A model generated the notes under the pieces. That model was not told the DNA's origin and made no database searches. It saw only the letters and a program-made list of their open reading frames with translations. A stretch of 64,000 nt of DNA from Nocardia aurea (GTDB lineage Bacteria > Actinomycetota > Actinomycetes > Mycobacteriales > Mycobacteriaceae): contig NZ_QCYJ01000130.1 of assembly GCF_003123685.1 (NCBI RefSeq), positions 62,001 to 126,000 of the forward strand, written 5' to 3'. Positions 34,490 to 42,445 of the stretch are shown here, one piece after another. The number at the start of each line of letters is the position of its first letter. Positions within the stretch are counted from its first letter, which is position 1. Made by a program: the position numbers and the translations under genes.

Positions 34490-35509
34490 ATGGTTGAGCC
34501 GCAGCCGATTCTCGAACCGCTGACACCGGCCGCGATCTTCCTCGTCGCCACCATCGACGAGGGCGGGGAGCAGACGGTGCGCGACCTGCTCGCCGATCTG
34601 CCCGGTCTGCGGCGTTCGATCGGATTCCGTATGCCCGGCGCCGGGCTGGTCTGCAACACCTCGATCGGCAGCCAGGCGTGGGACCGCCTCTTCGACGGCC
34701 CGCGTCCCGCCGAACTGCATGTGCTTCCCGAATTCGTCGGCGACCACCACCGCGCCCCGTCGACCCCCGGCGACCTGCTGTTCCACATCAAATCCGAATT
34801 CCAGGACATCTGCTTCGAATTGGCGATGACGCTCGGCGACCGGCTCGCGGGCGCGGTCACCATCGTCGACCAGACCGTGGGCTTCCGGTATTTCGAACAG
34901 CGCGATCTGCTCGGTTTCGTGGACGGCACCGAGAATCCGGAGGGCAACGCGGCGATCGCGGCGGCCCTGATCGGTGACGAGGACCCCGATTTCCGCGGCG
35001 GCAGTTATGTCGTCGTGCAGAAATACCTGCACACCATGGCGGAATGGCGCGCGCTGTCGATCGAGGAGCAGGAGCGTGTGATCGGGCGCACGAAATTGGA
35101 CGATTTCGAGCTCTCCGACGAGGACAAGCCCGCGAATTCGCACGTCGCGGTGAACACCCTCGTCGACGAGGACGGCAACGAACGCCAGATCGTGCGCGCG
35201 AACATGCCCTTCGGCAGCGTTCGCGACGGTGAATTCGGTACGTACTACATCGCTTACGCGGCCACGCCGAGCGTCACCGAGGAGATGCTGTCGCGGATGT
35301 TCGTCGGCACCGAGGACGCGGCCTACGACCGGATCCTGGATTTCTCGATCGCAATCACCGGCACCCTGTTCTTCACTCCCCCCACGGATTTCTTCGAAGA
35401 CCTGCCCGCGGCGCCGGCGGCGGCGCGGGAATCTTCCGCACCCGAAATGGTTCGAGGTAATGACAGCGGATCACTCGGCATCGGCACCCTGAAAAGGAGT
35501 AGGACATGA
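34490..35509 (+). CDS. Dye-decolorizing peroxidase with encapsulin-targeting C-terminus
   Basis: The 339-residue heme peroxidase of the DyP B-type family has the distal Asp motif GFVDGTENP and the proximal His region NSHVAVNTLV with IVRANMPFG. It carries an extra ~25-residue tail after the catalytic domain (...FFEDLPAAPAAARE) that ends SGSLGIGTLKRSRT. This closely matches the consensus cargo-loading peptide GSLGIGSLKG. The protein is thus packaged inside the encapsulin encoded next, which it overlaps by ATGA. In mycobacteria the pair Rv0799c/Rv0798c is equivalent. ATG 34490 was chosen. Confidence 0.95.
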   Translation: MVEPQPILEPLTPAAIFLVATIDEGGEQTVRDLLADLPGLRRSIGFRMPGAGLVCNTSIGSQAWDRLFDGPRPAELHVLPEFVGDHHRAPSTPGDLLFHIKSEFQDICFELAMTLGDRLAGAVTIVDQTVGFRYFEQRDLLGFVDGTENPEGNAAIAAALIGDEDPDFRGGSYVVVQKYLHTMAEWRALSIEEQERVIGRTKLDDFELSDEDKPANSHVAVNTLVDEDGNERQIVRANMPFGSVRDGEFGTYYIAYAATPSVTEEMLSRMFVGTEDAAYDRILDFSIAITGTLFFTPPTDFFEDLPAAPAAARESSAPEMVRGNDSGSLGIGTLKRSRT

Positions 35510-36306
35510 ACAACCTCCATCGCGAACTAGCGCCGATCACCGAGGAAGCCTGGTCGGCGATCGAGGAAGAGGCCACCCGCACGTTCAAACGGCATATCGC
35601 GGGTCGCCGGGTGGTCGACGTGTCGGGCCCGCACGGCACGGACTACTCCGCCGTCGGACTGGGGCGCACCACTCCGATCGCGGCTCCCGACCAGGGCGTG
35701 CAGGCCCGTCAGCGCGTGGTCGCGCCGCTGGTGGAGTTGCGGGTGCCGTTCTCGCTCTCGCGCGAGGAACTCGACAATGTCGAGCGCGGCGCCAACGACG
35801 CCGATCTGGACGCGGTCAAGGACGCGGCGCGCAAGATCGCCTTCGCCGAGGATCGCGCGATCTTCGAGGGGTACGCGGCCGCGGGGATCACCGGTATCAG
35901 GGCCAGCGCGTCCAATCCGGCGATCAATGTGCCCGACGATCCGAAGCTGGTGCCCGAAGCGGTCACGCAGGCGTTGAGCGCCCTGCGCCTGGCCGGTGTC
36001 GACGGGCCGTATTCGGTCCTGCTGAGCGCCGACCTCTACACGGCGGTCAGCGAGACCTCCGATCACGGCCACCCGATCCGCACCCATATCGAACGCCTGA
36101 TCCCCGAGGGCGAGATCATCTGGGCTCCCGCCATCGACGGCGCGTTCGTGCTCACCACCCGCGGCGGCGATTTCGACCTGCGGATCGGCCAGGACGTCTC
36201 GATCGGCTACCTGGCGCACAACGCCGAGACCGTCGACCTGTACTTCCAGCAGAGCCTGCAATTCCTGGTCTATACCGCCGAGGCCGCGGTCGCGCTGCAA
36301 GCCTGA
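35506..36306 (+). CDS. Encapsulin nanocompartment shell protein
   Basis: The 266-residue HK97-fold shell protein of the family-1 encapsulins (CFP29-like) self-assembles into a T=1 shell around cargo. The N-terminus MNNLHRELAPITEEAWSAIEEEATRTFKRH is the region that binds cargo peptides inside the shell. Later motifs are DVSGPHGTDYSAVGLGRT and GYLAHNAETVDLYFQQSLQFLVYTAEAAV. GGAG-like AAAAGGAGTAGGAC lies before the ATG, which overlaps the DyP stop as ATGA. The host role is probably oxidative stress defence (inference). Confidence 0.97.
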   Translation: MNNLHRELAPITEEAWSAIEEEATRTFKRHIAGRRVVDVSGPHGTDYSAVGLGRTTPIAAPDQGVQARQRVVAPLVELRVPFSLSREELDNVERGANDADLDAVKDAARKIAFAEDRAIFEGYAAAGITGIRASASNPAINVPDDPKLVPEAVTQALSALRLAGVDGPYSVLLSADLYTAVSETSDHGHPIRTHIERLIPEGEIIWAPAIDGAFVLTTRGGDFDLRIGQDVSIGYLAHNAETVDLYFQQSLQFLVYTAEAAVALQA

Positions 36307-36311
36307 TCCGA

Positions 36312-36342
36312 TACCCGCGCGTCCGCCTCCGGGCGCGCGGTA
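36312..36342 (+). terminator. Hairpin after the encapsulin gene
   Basis: A GC-rich stem (CCGCGCG at 36315-36321 with CGCGCGG at 36334-36340, extended by TAC/GTA) lies 9 bp past the stop and 28 bp before the next start. There is no U-run. Confidence 0.4.
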
Positions 36343-36369
36343 CGGTGGCCGCACCCAGTGGGAGGCGGT

Positions 36370-36900
36370 ATGACGATGGTGCGCGCGGGCGTGGTTCCGA
36401 ATCGACGAGTTGCCCTGTACGCCGGGCTCGGCGTCGCGGTGACGGCGGGCGTCTGCGCGGCCGTCGTCTTCGGTTTCGGTGTGAACCGGGTGTTCACCGG
36501 GTTGCTGGCCGGGGCCGTCGCCGGTATCGCGGTGCTGGTCCGGCTGTTCGGGCGGGACGCGATCGTGCTCACCGACGGCGCGATCTACCGGCGCACGCCG
36601 TGGTCGGAGACCAGCATCGACTGGGACCGGGTGGTCGCGGGACGTTTCACCCTCGACGAGCGTGAACGCTGGTCGCTCGCGCTGGATCTGGCCGGCGGCG
36701 ACGAGCGGCACGGCGAACTGGTGCTGCTGTCCATCCCGCCGGTGATCCGGCCGGTGGCGGGCGCCTACGACCTGCGTAAACGCGAGCAGGTCGGCGAGAT
36801 TCGGGAAATCTTGCGACGCAAGCGGATTCCGGTCATGGTCCTGCCCGACATCGCGAAGGCGCTCGACGCGCACTGGCAGGTCGCGCCGCCGACACGCTGA
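36370..36900 (+). CDS. Small two-helix membrane protein with PH-like cytosolic part, unknown function
   Basis: The 176-residue protein begins at ATG 36370 after a GGGAGG ribosome binding site. Two adjacent hydrophobic helices (VALYAGLGVAVTAGVCAAVVFGFG and VFTGLLAGAVAGIAVLVRLF) are followed by a soluble domain with IVLTDGAIYRRTPWSETSIDWDRVV. This is reminiscent of bacterial PH-domain/YdbT-like proteins. I cannot assign a role. Confidence 0.7.
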   Translation: MTMVRAGVVPNRRVALYAGLGVAVTAGVCAAVVFGFGVNRVFTGLLAGAVAGIAVLVRLFGRDAIVLTDGAIYRRTPWSETSIDWDRVVAGRFTLDERERWSLALDLAGGDERHGELVLLSIPPVIRPVAGAYDLRKREQVGEIREILRRKRIPVMVLPDIAKALDAHWQVAPPTR

Positions 36901-36941
36901 GCGGTCGCGCCGCACGGACGCGGCCGACACGCGGGGGGTGG

Positions 36942-36966
36942 GTCACCCACCCCAGGGGTGGGTGAC
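36942..36966. promoter_or_regulatory. 25-bp perfect palindrome upstream of the TerD gene
   Basis: Twelve-bp arms GTCACCCACCCC and GGGGTGGGTGAC flank a single A. It lies 42 bp after the preceding stop and 32 bp before GTG 36999. A TATACGT box follows at about 36985. Its position suits a repressor or activator site, but it could also act as a terminator of the upstream gene. Confidence 0.6.
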
Positions 36967-36998
36967 GAGCGGCGAGGTATTCATATACGTTGGCAGCT

Positions 36999-38435
36999 GT
37001 GTCGATGATGAAGGGCGCCAACGTACCAGTGCCGATGTCCGCGGTACGCGTCGAGCTGGGGTGGCAATCGGGTCCAGGTGTTCCTGACGCGGACGCGTCC
37101 GCGTTGTTGCTGGCGGGGGGAAAGGTCCGCTCCGACGACGACTTCGTTTTCTACAACCAGGCGCAGCACCCGTCGGGAGCGGTGCGCCACGAGGGCAAAC
37201 AGCAGGGTCCCACGGTGATCGACGCGCTGTCGGTGAATCTGGCGCAGGTCGAACCGTCGATCGAGACCGTCGTCATCGCGGCATCGACCGACGGCGGCAC
37301 CTTCGGCCAGTTCCACGGCCTGTACGTGCGCGTGCTCGACGCGAGCAACGGCGCCGAGGTGGCGCGGTTCGACAGCACCGGCGCCACCACCGAGACCGCG
37401 TTCGTCCTCGGTGAGCTGTACCGCAGGCAGGGCGCGTGGAAGTTCCGCGCGGTCGGGCAGGGGTACGCGTCGGGTCTGGGCGGACTGGCGACCGACTTCG
37501 GCATCTCGGTCGACGACGAGCCCGCGCAGCAGGCGGCGCCCGCGCAGCAGTACACGCCGCCGCCACCGCAACAGCAGTACGCCCCGCCGCCACCTCCTCA
37601 GCAGCAGTACGCGCCCCCGCCACCGCAGCAGTACGCGCCGCCCCCGCAACAGCAGTACGCCCCGCCGCCTCCCCCGCCGCAGCAGTACGCGCCGCCGCCG
37701 AACCAGCAGTACGCGCCGCCGCCACCGCCGCAGCAGCCGTTCCAGCAGCCGCCGCAGCAGTTCGCGCCGCCGCCCACCGGTGGGGCGCCGGTGAATCTGA
37801 GCAAGATCTCGCTGACGAAGGAGGCGCCCTCGGTCTCGCTGACCAAGCAGGGCGCGACCGGCGGCACCATGCGGGTCAACCTGAACTGGACCTCGCCGCA
37901 GTCCAATCGTGGCGGCGGCCTGTTCGGCCGCAAACGCGGCGGCGGCGGTATCGATCTGGATCTCTGCTGCTTCTTCGAACTCGCCGACGGCCGGATCGGC
38001 TCGGTGCGTGCCCTTGACCGCTCCTTCGGCGATCTGCATCAGCCGCCCTATATCCGGCTCGATCAGGACGACAGGACCGGCGCCAACGCCAACGGCGAGA
38101 ACCTCGACATCAACCTCGATTTCACCCGCCAGTTCCGCCGTATCCTGGTCTTCACCTCGATCTACGAGGGCGCCAACGATTTCCGTGGCGTCCACGCGAC
38201 GGTGACCCTGTACCCGGTGAACTCGGCGCCGATCGAGATGACGCTCGACGGTTGCATGGACGATTCCCGCGACGCGGTACTCGCCCATATCGAGAACATC
38301 AACGGCGAACTCGTGGTCCGGCGCGAAGGCACCTTCATCCGGCCGCCCGCCGGACGCCCCGGCGCCGGTGTCATGGAGATCGCTCAGCGCTACAACTGGG
38401 ATTTCGGTTTCAAGGCCGGTCGCGGCAAGGGCTGA
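36999..38435 (+). CDS. Tellurium-resistance type TerD protein with Pro/Gln/Tyr-rich linker and two TerD-like domains
   Basis: The 478-residue protein has an N-terminal TerD domain (residues ~1-175: MMKGANVPV..., with GPTVIDALSVNLAQVEPSIETVVIAAS and DGGTFGQF). A central linker (~178-260) follows, made of repeated PPPPQQQYAP units. A second TerD-like domain begins VNLSKISLTKEAPSVSLTK and contains IDLDLCCFFELADGRIGSV plus NLDINLDFTRQFRRILVFTSIYEG. TerD domains bind calcium and act in stress (tellurite, phage or envelope) responses. The start GTG 36999 is preferred; ATG 37005/37008 and TTG 36990 are also possible. No Shine-Dalgarno is seen and the -10-like TATACGT is ~8 nt upstream, so the mRNA may be leaderless. 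Confidence 0.88.
   Translation: MSMMKGANVPVPMSAVRVELGWQSGPGVPDADASALLLAGGKVRSDDDFVFYNQAQHPSGAVRHEGKQQGPTVIDALSVNLAQVEPSIETVVIAASTDGGTFGQFHGLYVRVLDASNGAEVARFDSTGATTETAFVLGELYRRQGAWKFRAVGQGYASGLGGLATDFGISVDDEPAQQAAPAQQYTPPPPQQQYAPPPPPQQQYAPPPPQQYAPPPQQQYAPPPPPPQQYAPPPNQQYAPPPPPQQPFQQPPQQFAPPPTGGAPVNLSKISLTKEAPSVSLTKQGATGGTMRVNLNWTSPQSNRGGGLFGRKRGGGGIDLDLCCFFELADGRIGSVRALDRSFGDLHQPPYIRLDQDDRTGANANGENLDINLDFTRQFRRILVFTSIYEGANDFRGVHATVTLYPVNSAPIEMTLDGCMDDSRDAVLAHIENINGELVVRREGTFIRPPAGRPGAGVMEIAQRYNWDFGFKAGRGKG
37535..37770 (+). repeat. PPPPQQQYAP-type coding repeats
   Basis: The linker between the two TerD domains consists of about nine imperfect units of Pro3-5, Gln2-3, Tyr-Ala, with CAGCAGTACGCGCCGCCGCC recurring at DNA level. 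Slippage is likely to vary the copy number between strains. Confidence 0.8.
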
Positions 38436-38441
38436 TTCGTA

Positions 38442-38486
38442 CGCGAAGAGGGCCCGGCGGTTTCGGACCGCCGGGCCCTCTTCGCG
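38442..38486. terminator. Bidirectional intrinsic terminator
   Basis: A perfect 20-bp stem (38442-38461 pairs with 38467-38486) encloses a TTCGG loop. It sits between the convergent TerD gene stop (38435) and the TetR stop (38506), so it serves both. It is one of the strongest hairpins in the window. Confidence 0.9.
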
Positions 38487-38505
38487 TGGAGTGGCACCGC
38501 GTCGC

Positions 38506-39186
38506 TCAGCCCAGTGGCAACCGTGCGTCGAGCCGATCGAGCAGTCGGCCCGCCGCTTCGCGTGCCTCGTCCAGATCCCCGGTCCAGCCGAGCATCCGCA
38601 GGGTCGCGTCCGGGATGGTGCGCTCGGCGTACTCGGGGGCGGCGCCTTCGTCGGAGCGGATGCTGATGACCGTCTCGACCAGCCGGAACGGCAGCGCTTC
38701 GGCGCCGGGGATGCCCGCGACACCCGCCTCGGCGATCACCTGTCCCGCGAAAGCCTCGTAGTGGCCGCGCAATTCGTCACGGCGCAGCCGGAAGACGGCG
38801 AAACGTTCGGAGCGGACCTCGGGCAGCAGGTACAGCGCGCCGAGATTCCACTGCGCGGCGCAGAGTTGCCTGACATCGAACCAGGCCAGGGTGTAGAGGC
38901 AGGTCGCGGCGGGTTCGGCGAGGTCGCGCATGCTCGCGGCCAGTTCCAGTGGCGTGGCGATGGTTTCGGCCAGTAGCGCGTCGAGGATGTCGTCCTTGGC
39001 GGCGAAGTGGTGGTACAGCGAGGCCTGTCTGATACCGACGGCGTCGGCGACCGCGCGGGTCGAGGTGGTGGCGTAGCCGTTGGTGGTGAACAGTTCGCCG
39101 GCCGCGTCGAGGATTTCCGCGCGCGGTGTCCTACCGCGGCGCGTTCGCTGTTCCAGACGGGGACGGCCGGGGCCAGGGTTTGCCAC
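38506..39186 (-). CDS. TetR family regulator of the urea/guanidine-type operon
   Basis: The 226-residue regulator starts at GTG 39186. After an Arg/Pro-rich start the HTH reads AEILDAAGELFTTNGYATTS followed by AVADAVGIRQASLYHHFAAKDDIL. The large C-terminal domain is unassigned. It is divergent from the permease gene across 209 bp that contains two copies of CTGTCATYTGAYAG, its likely operator. Ligand candidates are urea, guanidine or a related compound (inference). Confidence 0.88.
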   Translation of the reverse strand: MANPGPGRPRLEQRTRRGRTPRAEILDAAGELFTTNGYATTSTRAVADAVGIRQASLYHHFAAKDDILDALLAETIATPLELAASMRDLAEPAATCLYTLAWFDVRQLCAAQWNLGALYLLPEVRSERFAVFRLRRDELRGHYEAFAGQVIAEAGVAGIPGAEALPFRLVETVISIRSDEGAAPEYAERTIPDATLRMLGWTGDLDEAREAAGRLLDRLDARLPLG

Positions 39187-39258
39187 CTGCCCATTCTGGC
39201 ACCGTCACCGTGCGGCGCGATCGGCGCAGTGGGCCGAGCACGGTCGGGTGAGAGGTTT

Positions 39259-39272
39259 CTGTCATTTGATAG
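39259..39272. promoter_or_regulatory. TetR operator candidate, upstream copy
   Basis: CTGTCATTTGATAG, flanked by GTTT and AAAC so that GTTTCT also pairs with AGAAAC at the outside. It shares 12 of 14 bases with the copy at 39354-39367, 95 bp away. Confidence 0.65.
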
Positions 39273-39353
39273 AAACTCCGGCAACACAGAAGTTACGGGG
39301 GTTACCGCAAGCGATACACGCAGGTCACCGAATGAGCGATCGAAAACGCAAAA

Positions 39354-39367
39354 CTGTCATCTGACAG
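39354..39367. promoter_or_regulatory. TetR operator candidate, promoter-proximal copy
   Basis: CTGTCATCTGACAG has perfect 6-2-6 dyad symmetry and ends 28 bp before the permease ATG. Together with 39259-39272 it suggests cooperative or dual-site binding. Confidence 0.75.
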
Positions 39368-39395
39368 GTATTGGCCGCTCGCCGAAGGACCGCAC

Positions 39396-40928
39396 ATGGC
39401 CACGACAACTTCCCCGCCCGCTCCCACCGACCTCACCAAGGACAGCGCCGATCTCGAAAGCTTCGGCTACCAGCCGGTGCTGCACCGCAAACTCGGACGC
39501 TACGCGTCCTTCGCGGCCGGATTCTCGTTCGTCTCCATCCTCACCACCATCTTCCAGTTCTTCGGACTGGGTTACTCCTTCGGCGGCGCCGCGTTCTTCT
39601 GGACCTGGCCCATCGTGTTCGCCGGACAACTTCTCGTCGCGCTGAACTTCGCCGAGCTAGCCGCCCGCTACCCGATTTCGGGCTGTATCTACCAGTGGTC
39701 GCGCAGACTCGGCGGCGAGATCGTGGGCTGGTTCGCCGGATGGATGATGGTGATCGCCCAGGTCGTCACCGCGGCCGCCGCGGCCATCGCGCTCCAGGTG
39801 GTGCTGCCGTCGATCTGGAGCGGATTCCAGATCATCGGCGAGGACAGCGCCCTCACCTCGTCCTCCGGGGCGAGTAACGCGGTCCTGCTCGGCAGCATCC
39901 TGCTGGTCGTCACCACCACGATCAATGTCATCGGCATCGATCTGATGGCGAAGATCAACTCGATCGGCGTCACCGTCGAGATCATCGGCGTCGCCGCGAT
40001 CATCGCGCTGTTCTTCGTCAACACCGAACGCGGCCCCGGCGTCGTCTTCGAGACCGATCAGGCCGCACCGGGTCCGTACTGGTCCGCCTTCCTGATCTCG
40101 GGCCTGATGGCCGCCTACGTCATGGTCGGATTCGACTCGGCGGGCGAACTGTCCGAGGAGACGAAGAATCCGCGCACCGTCGCACCGCGCACCATCCTCA
40201 CGGCGCTGTCGGTATCGGCGCTCGGCGGCGGCCTGCTGCTGCTCGGCGCGCTCATGGCCGCACCGAGCCTGACCGACGGCTCGCTGGCCACCGAGGGCCT
40301 CGCCTACGTGCTGACCGCCAAACTCGACAGCGCGCCCGGCAAGATCCTGCTCGGCTGCGTCGCCGTGGCGATCATGGTCTGCACCCTGGCGATCCAGACC
40401 GCGGGTTCGCGCCTGATGTTCTCGATGGCCCGCGACGGCAAACTGCCCTTCGCCAAGCAGCTCGCGGCCGTGCATCCCCGCTACGGCACTCCGATGCTGC
40501 CCGCGATCGTCATCGGGGTGCTCGGCATCGGCCTGCTGGTGCTCAATCTGGGTAACGGCGCGATCTTCGCGACGCTGGCCAGCGTCTGCATCGTCTCGCT
40601 CTACCTGGCCTACCTGCTCGTCACCGTGCCGCTGCTGATCCGCCGGATCAAGGGTTGGGACGACGAGGCCGATCCGTCGCTGTTCTCGCTGGGCCGCTTC
40701 GGGATTCCGATCAACGCGCTCGCCGTGGTCTGGGGTATCGGGATGGCGATCAACCTGGCCTGGCCGCGTGCCGAGGTCTACATCCCCAGCGGTGGCGGCT
40801 GGTGGATGCAGTGGGCCGCACCGCTGTTCGTGCTCGTGGTGATCGCCGTGGGCCTGGTCGTGCACCGACTGGTCGTCGCGAAACCGCGCGGCGCCGATAT
40901 GCCGGAGGCCGTGGCGCAACCCGCGTAG
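39396..40928 (+). CDS. APC superfamily permease of the urea carboxylase/guanidine system
   Basis: The 510-residue permease has about twelve hydrophobic segments. It begins with a short cytosolic N-terminus (LESFGYQPVLHRKLGRYASFAAGFSFVS), typical of APC transporters associated with urea carboxylase. GFDSAGELSEETKNPRTVAPRTI is the conserved cytosolic loop of the family. It likely imports urea, guanidine, an amine or an amino acid. It is first of four genes: permease, two DUF1989 proteins, carboxyltransferase. Gap to the next gene is 132 bp. Confidence 0.85.
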   Translation: MATTTSPPAPTDLTKDSADLESFGYQPVLHRKLGRYASFAAGFSFVSILTTIFQFFGLGYSFGGAAFFWTWPIVFAGQLLVALNFAELAARYPISGCIYQWSRRLGGEIVGWFAGWMMVIAQVVTAAAAAIALQVVLPSIWSGFQIIGEDSALTSSSGASNAVLLGSILLVVTTTINVIGIDLMAKINSIGVTVEIIGVAAIIALFFVNTERGPGVVFETDQAAPGPYWSAFLISGLMAAYVMVGFDSAGELSEETKNPRTVAPRTILTALSVSALGGGLLLLGALMAAPSLTDGSLATEGLAYVLTAKLDSAPGKILLGCVAVAIMVCTLAIQTAGSRLMFSMARDGKLPFAKQLAAVHPRYGTPMLPAIVIGVLGIGLLVLNLGNGAIFATLASVCIVSLYLAYLLVTVPLLIRRIKGWDDEADPSLFSLGRFGIPINALAVVWGIGMAINLAWPRAEVYIPSGGGWWMQWAAPLFVLVVIAVGLVVHRLVVAKPRGADMPEAVAQPA

Positions 40929-41060
40929 TCCTCCTCGGTCGGGTGGCGGGCACGGGACCGCCCGCCACCCGGCCACCTCCCGGGGCCACCGGCGCCGCTG
41001 GACCGAACTCGCCGTCCCTCCGCCCCGCACCGCGGACGGACATTCCGAAGGGAGCACACC

Positions 41061-41819
41061 ATGACCGAAAAGGGGACCGCGTCCACCGAGGGCGCACGCT
41101 CACACGCCCGAGCGCAGGCCGCCGCCGCGACGATCGCGCGCCCGGACCTGCCCGAGCACATCGCACCGTCGAAGATCACCTGGGACCGACGTATTCCGTC
41201 CGGCGGCTACACCAACGTCGTGCTCGGCCGCGGCACCAGGATCCGGCTGGGCGACCCGGCGGGCGCGGCCTGCGCGCACCTGCTGCTGCTGCGGGCCGAC
41301 GCGCCGTGGGAACGACTCAATGTCGCCGACACGATGAAGGTGCCGTGGCAGGCGTATCTGTCCTCCGGTCATCCACTGCTCTCCGATCAGGGGCGGGTGC
41401 TCGCCACCCTGGTCGGGGACACCTCCGGTCACCACGACACCCTGTGCGGCCCTTCCGACGAGGCCCGCGCGCTGCTGCGGCTCGCGGGCGTCAAACAGGG
41501 TCTCGCACCGCGTGATATCGCCCCGAGCGTGACCTTCTTCCGCGGCGTCCGCGTCGAATCCGACGGGGCGCTGACCCCCACGGGCAGCAGCGGTCCCGGC
41601 GCGACCGTCGAACTGCTGGTGCACCTGCCGGTGATCCTGCTGGTCGCCAACGCCCCGCATCCGCTGGACCCGCGCCCCACCACCGAACTCGACGTCGTCG
41701 TCTGGTCCGCACCCGAGGATCTCGCCGACGTCCCCGACTCCGGCCCCGAATATCAACGGGCAGTGCAGAACACCGAAGCGGCCTGGACCGCCGCGATGAA
41801 CCAGGAGGCAGTGGCGTGA
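41061..41819 (+). CDS. Urea carboxylase-associated DUF1989 protein, larger subunit (CgdAB/UAAP type)
   Basis: The 252-residue DUF1989 protein has YTNVVLGRGTRIRLGDPAGAACAHLLL and the likely metal site region LVGDTSGHHDTLCGPSDEA. Published work assigns DUF1989 pairs next to urea/guanidine carboxylase as the two subunits of carboxyguanidine deiminase (CgdA/CgdB), which converts carboxyguanidine to allophanate and ammonia. The same role here is inference. GGGAGCACACC lies before the ATG. It overlaps the next gene by GTGA. Confidence 0.85.
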   Translation: MTEKGTASTEGARSHARAQAAAATIARPDLPEHIAPSKITWDRRIPSGGYTNVVLGRGTRIRLGDPAGAACAHLLLLRADAPWERLNVADTMKVPWQAYLSSGHPLLSDQGRVLATLVGDTSGHHDTLCGPSDEARALLRLAGVKQGLAPRDIAPSVTFFRGVRVESDGALTPTGSSGPGATVELLVHLPVILLVANAPHPLDPRPTTELDVVVWSAPEDLADVPDSGPEYQRAVQNTEAAWTAAMNQEAVA

Positions 41820-42445
41820 CCGGCACCATCGCGGCATCGACCCGCACCATCGTGCTCGACGAGACCGTCCCCGCCTGCGCCCCCTGGTCGACGGTGGTGC
41901 GCGCGGGCGACGAACTCGAGGTCATCGACCTGCACGGCAACCAGGCCGTCGACTGCCTGCTGTACTCCGCCGCCGACCACACCGACCGCTACAGCGCGCA
42001 GGCGACGATCACCGCGCAGCGCAACATCTTCCTCACCACCGGCAGTGTGCTGCGCACCGATATCGGCACCGCGCTGATGACGGTGGTCGCCGACGAGGTC
42101 GGCAATCACGACACCATCGCGGGTGCGTGCTCGCAGGAATCCAACACCCTTCGCTACGGCCACCACACCCGCCACCAGCACGCCTGCGTGGAGAACTTCC
42201 TCGTCGAGGCCATGAAATGGGGGCTGGGCAAACGCGATCTCGTGTCGAATATCAACTGGTTCATGAATGTGCCGGTGGAGGCGGACGGCACCCTCGGCAT
42301 CGTGGACGGGTTGTCCGCGCCCGGCAAGAAGGTCACGCTGCGGGCCGAGATCGACACGCTGGTGCTGGTGTCGAATTGCCCGCAGATCAACAATCCCTGC
42401 AACGGTTTCGATCCGACGCCGGTGCGAATGGTGGTGTCGCGATGA
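41816..42445 (+). CDS. Urea carboxylase-associated DUF1989 protein, smaller subunit (CgdAB/UAAP type)
   Basis: The 209-residue second DUF1989 protein has LEVIDLHGNQAVDCLLYSAADHTDRYSAQ, the Cys/His-rich GNHDTIAGACSQESNTLRYGHHTRHQHACVENF and the ending NCPQINNPCNGFDPTPVR. The Cys and His residues should bind the catalytic metal. It starts at GTG 41816 inside the stop of the larger subunit and its stop overlaps the carboxyltransferase ATG, so the three genes are coupled. It pairs with the preceding gene as a heterodimeric deiminase (inference from family). Confidence 0.88.
   Translation: MTGTIAASTRTIVLDETVPACAPWSTVVRAGDELEVIDLHGNQAVDCLLYSAADHTDRYSAQATITAQRNIFLTTGSVLRTDIGTALMTVVADEVGNHDTIAGACSQESNTLRYGHHTRHQHACVENFLVEAMKWGLGKRDLVSNINWFMNVPVEADGTLGIVDGLSAPGKKVTLRAEIDTLVLVSNCPQINNPCNGFDPTPVRMVVSR

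Noticed and set aside
39187..39395. Possible guanidine-I (ykkC) riboswitch before the permease operon
   Set aside because: I see none of the conserved ykkC sequence blocks; two TetR-like palindromes explain regulation better.
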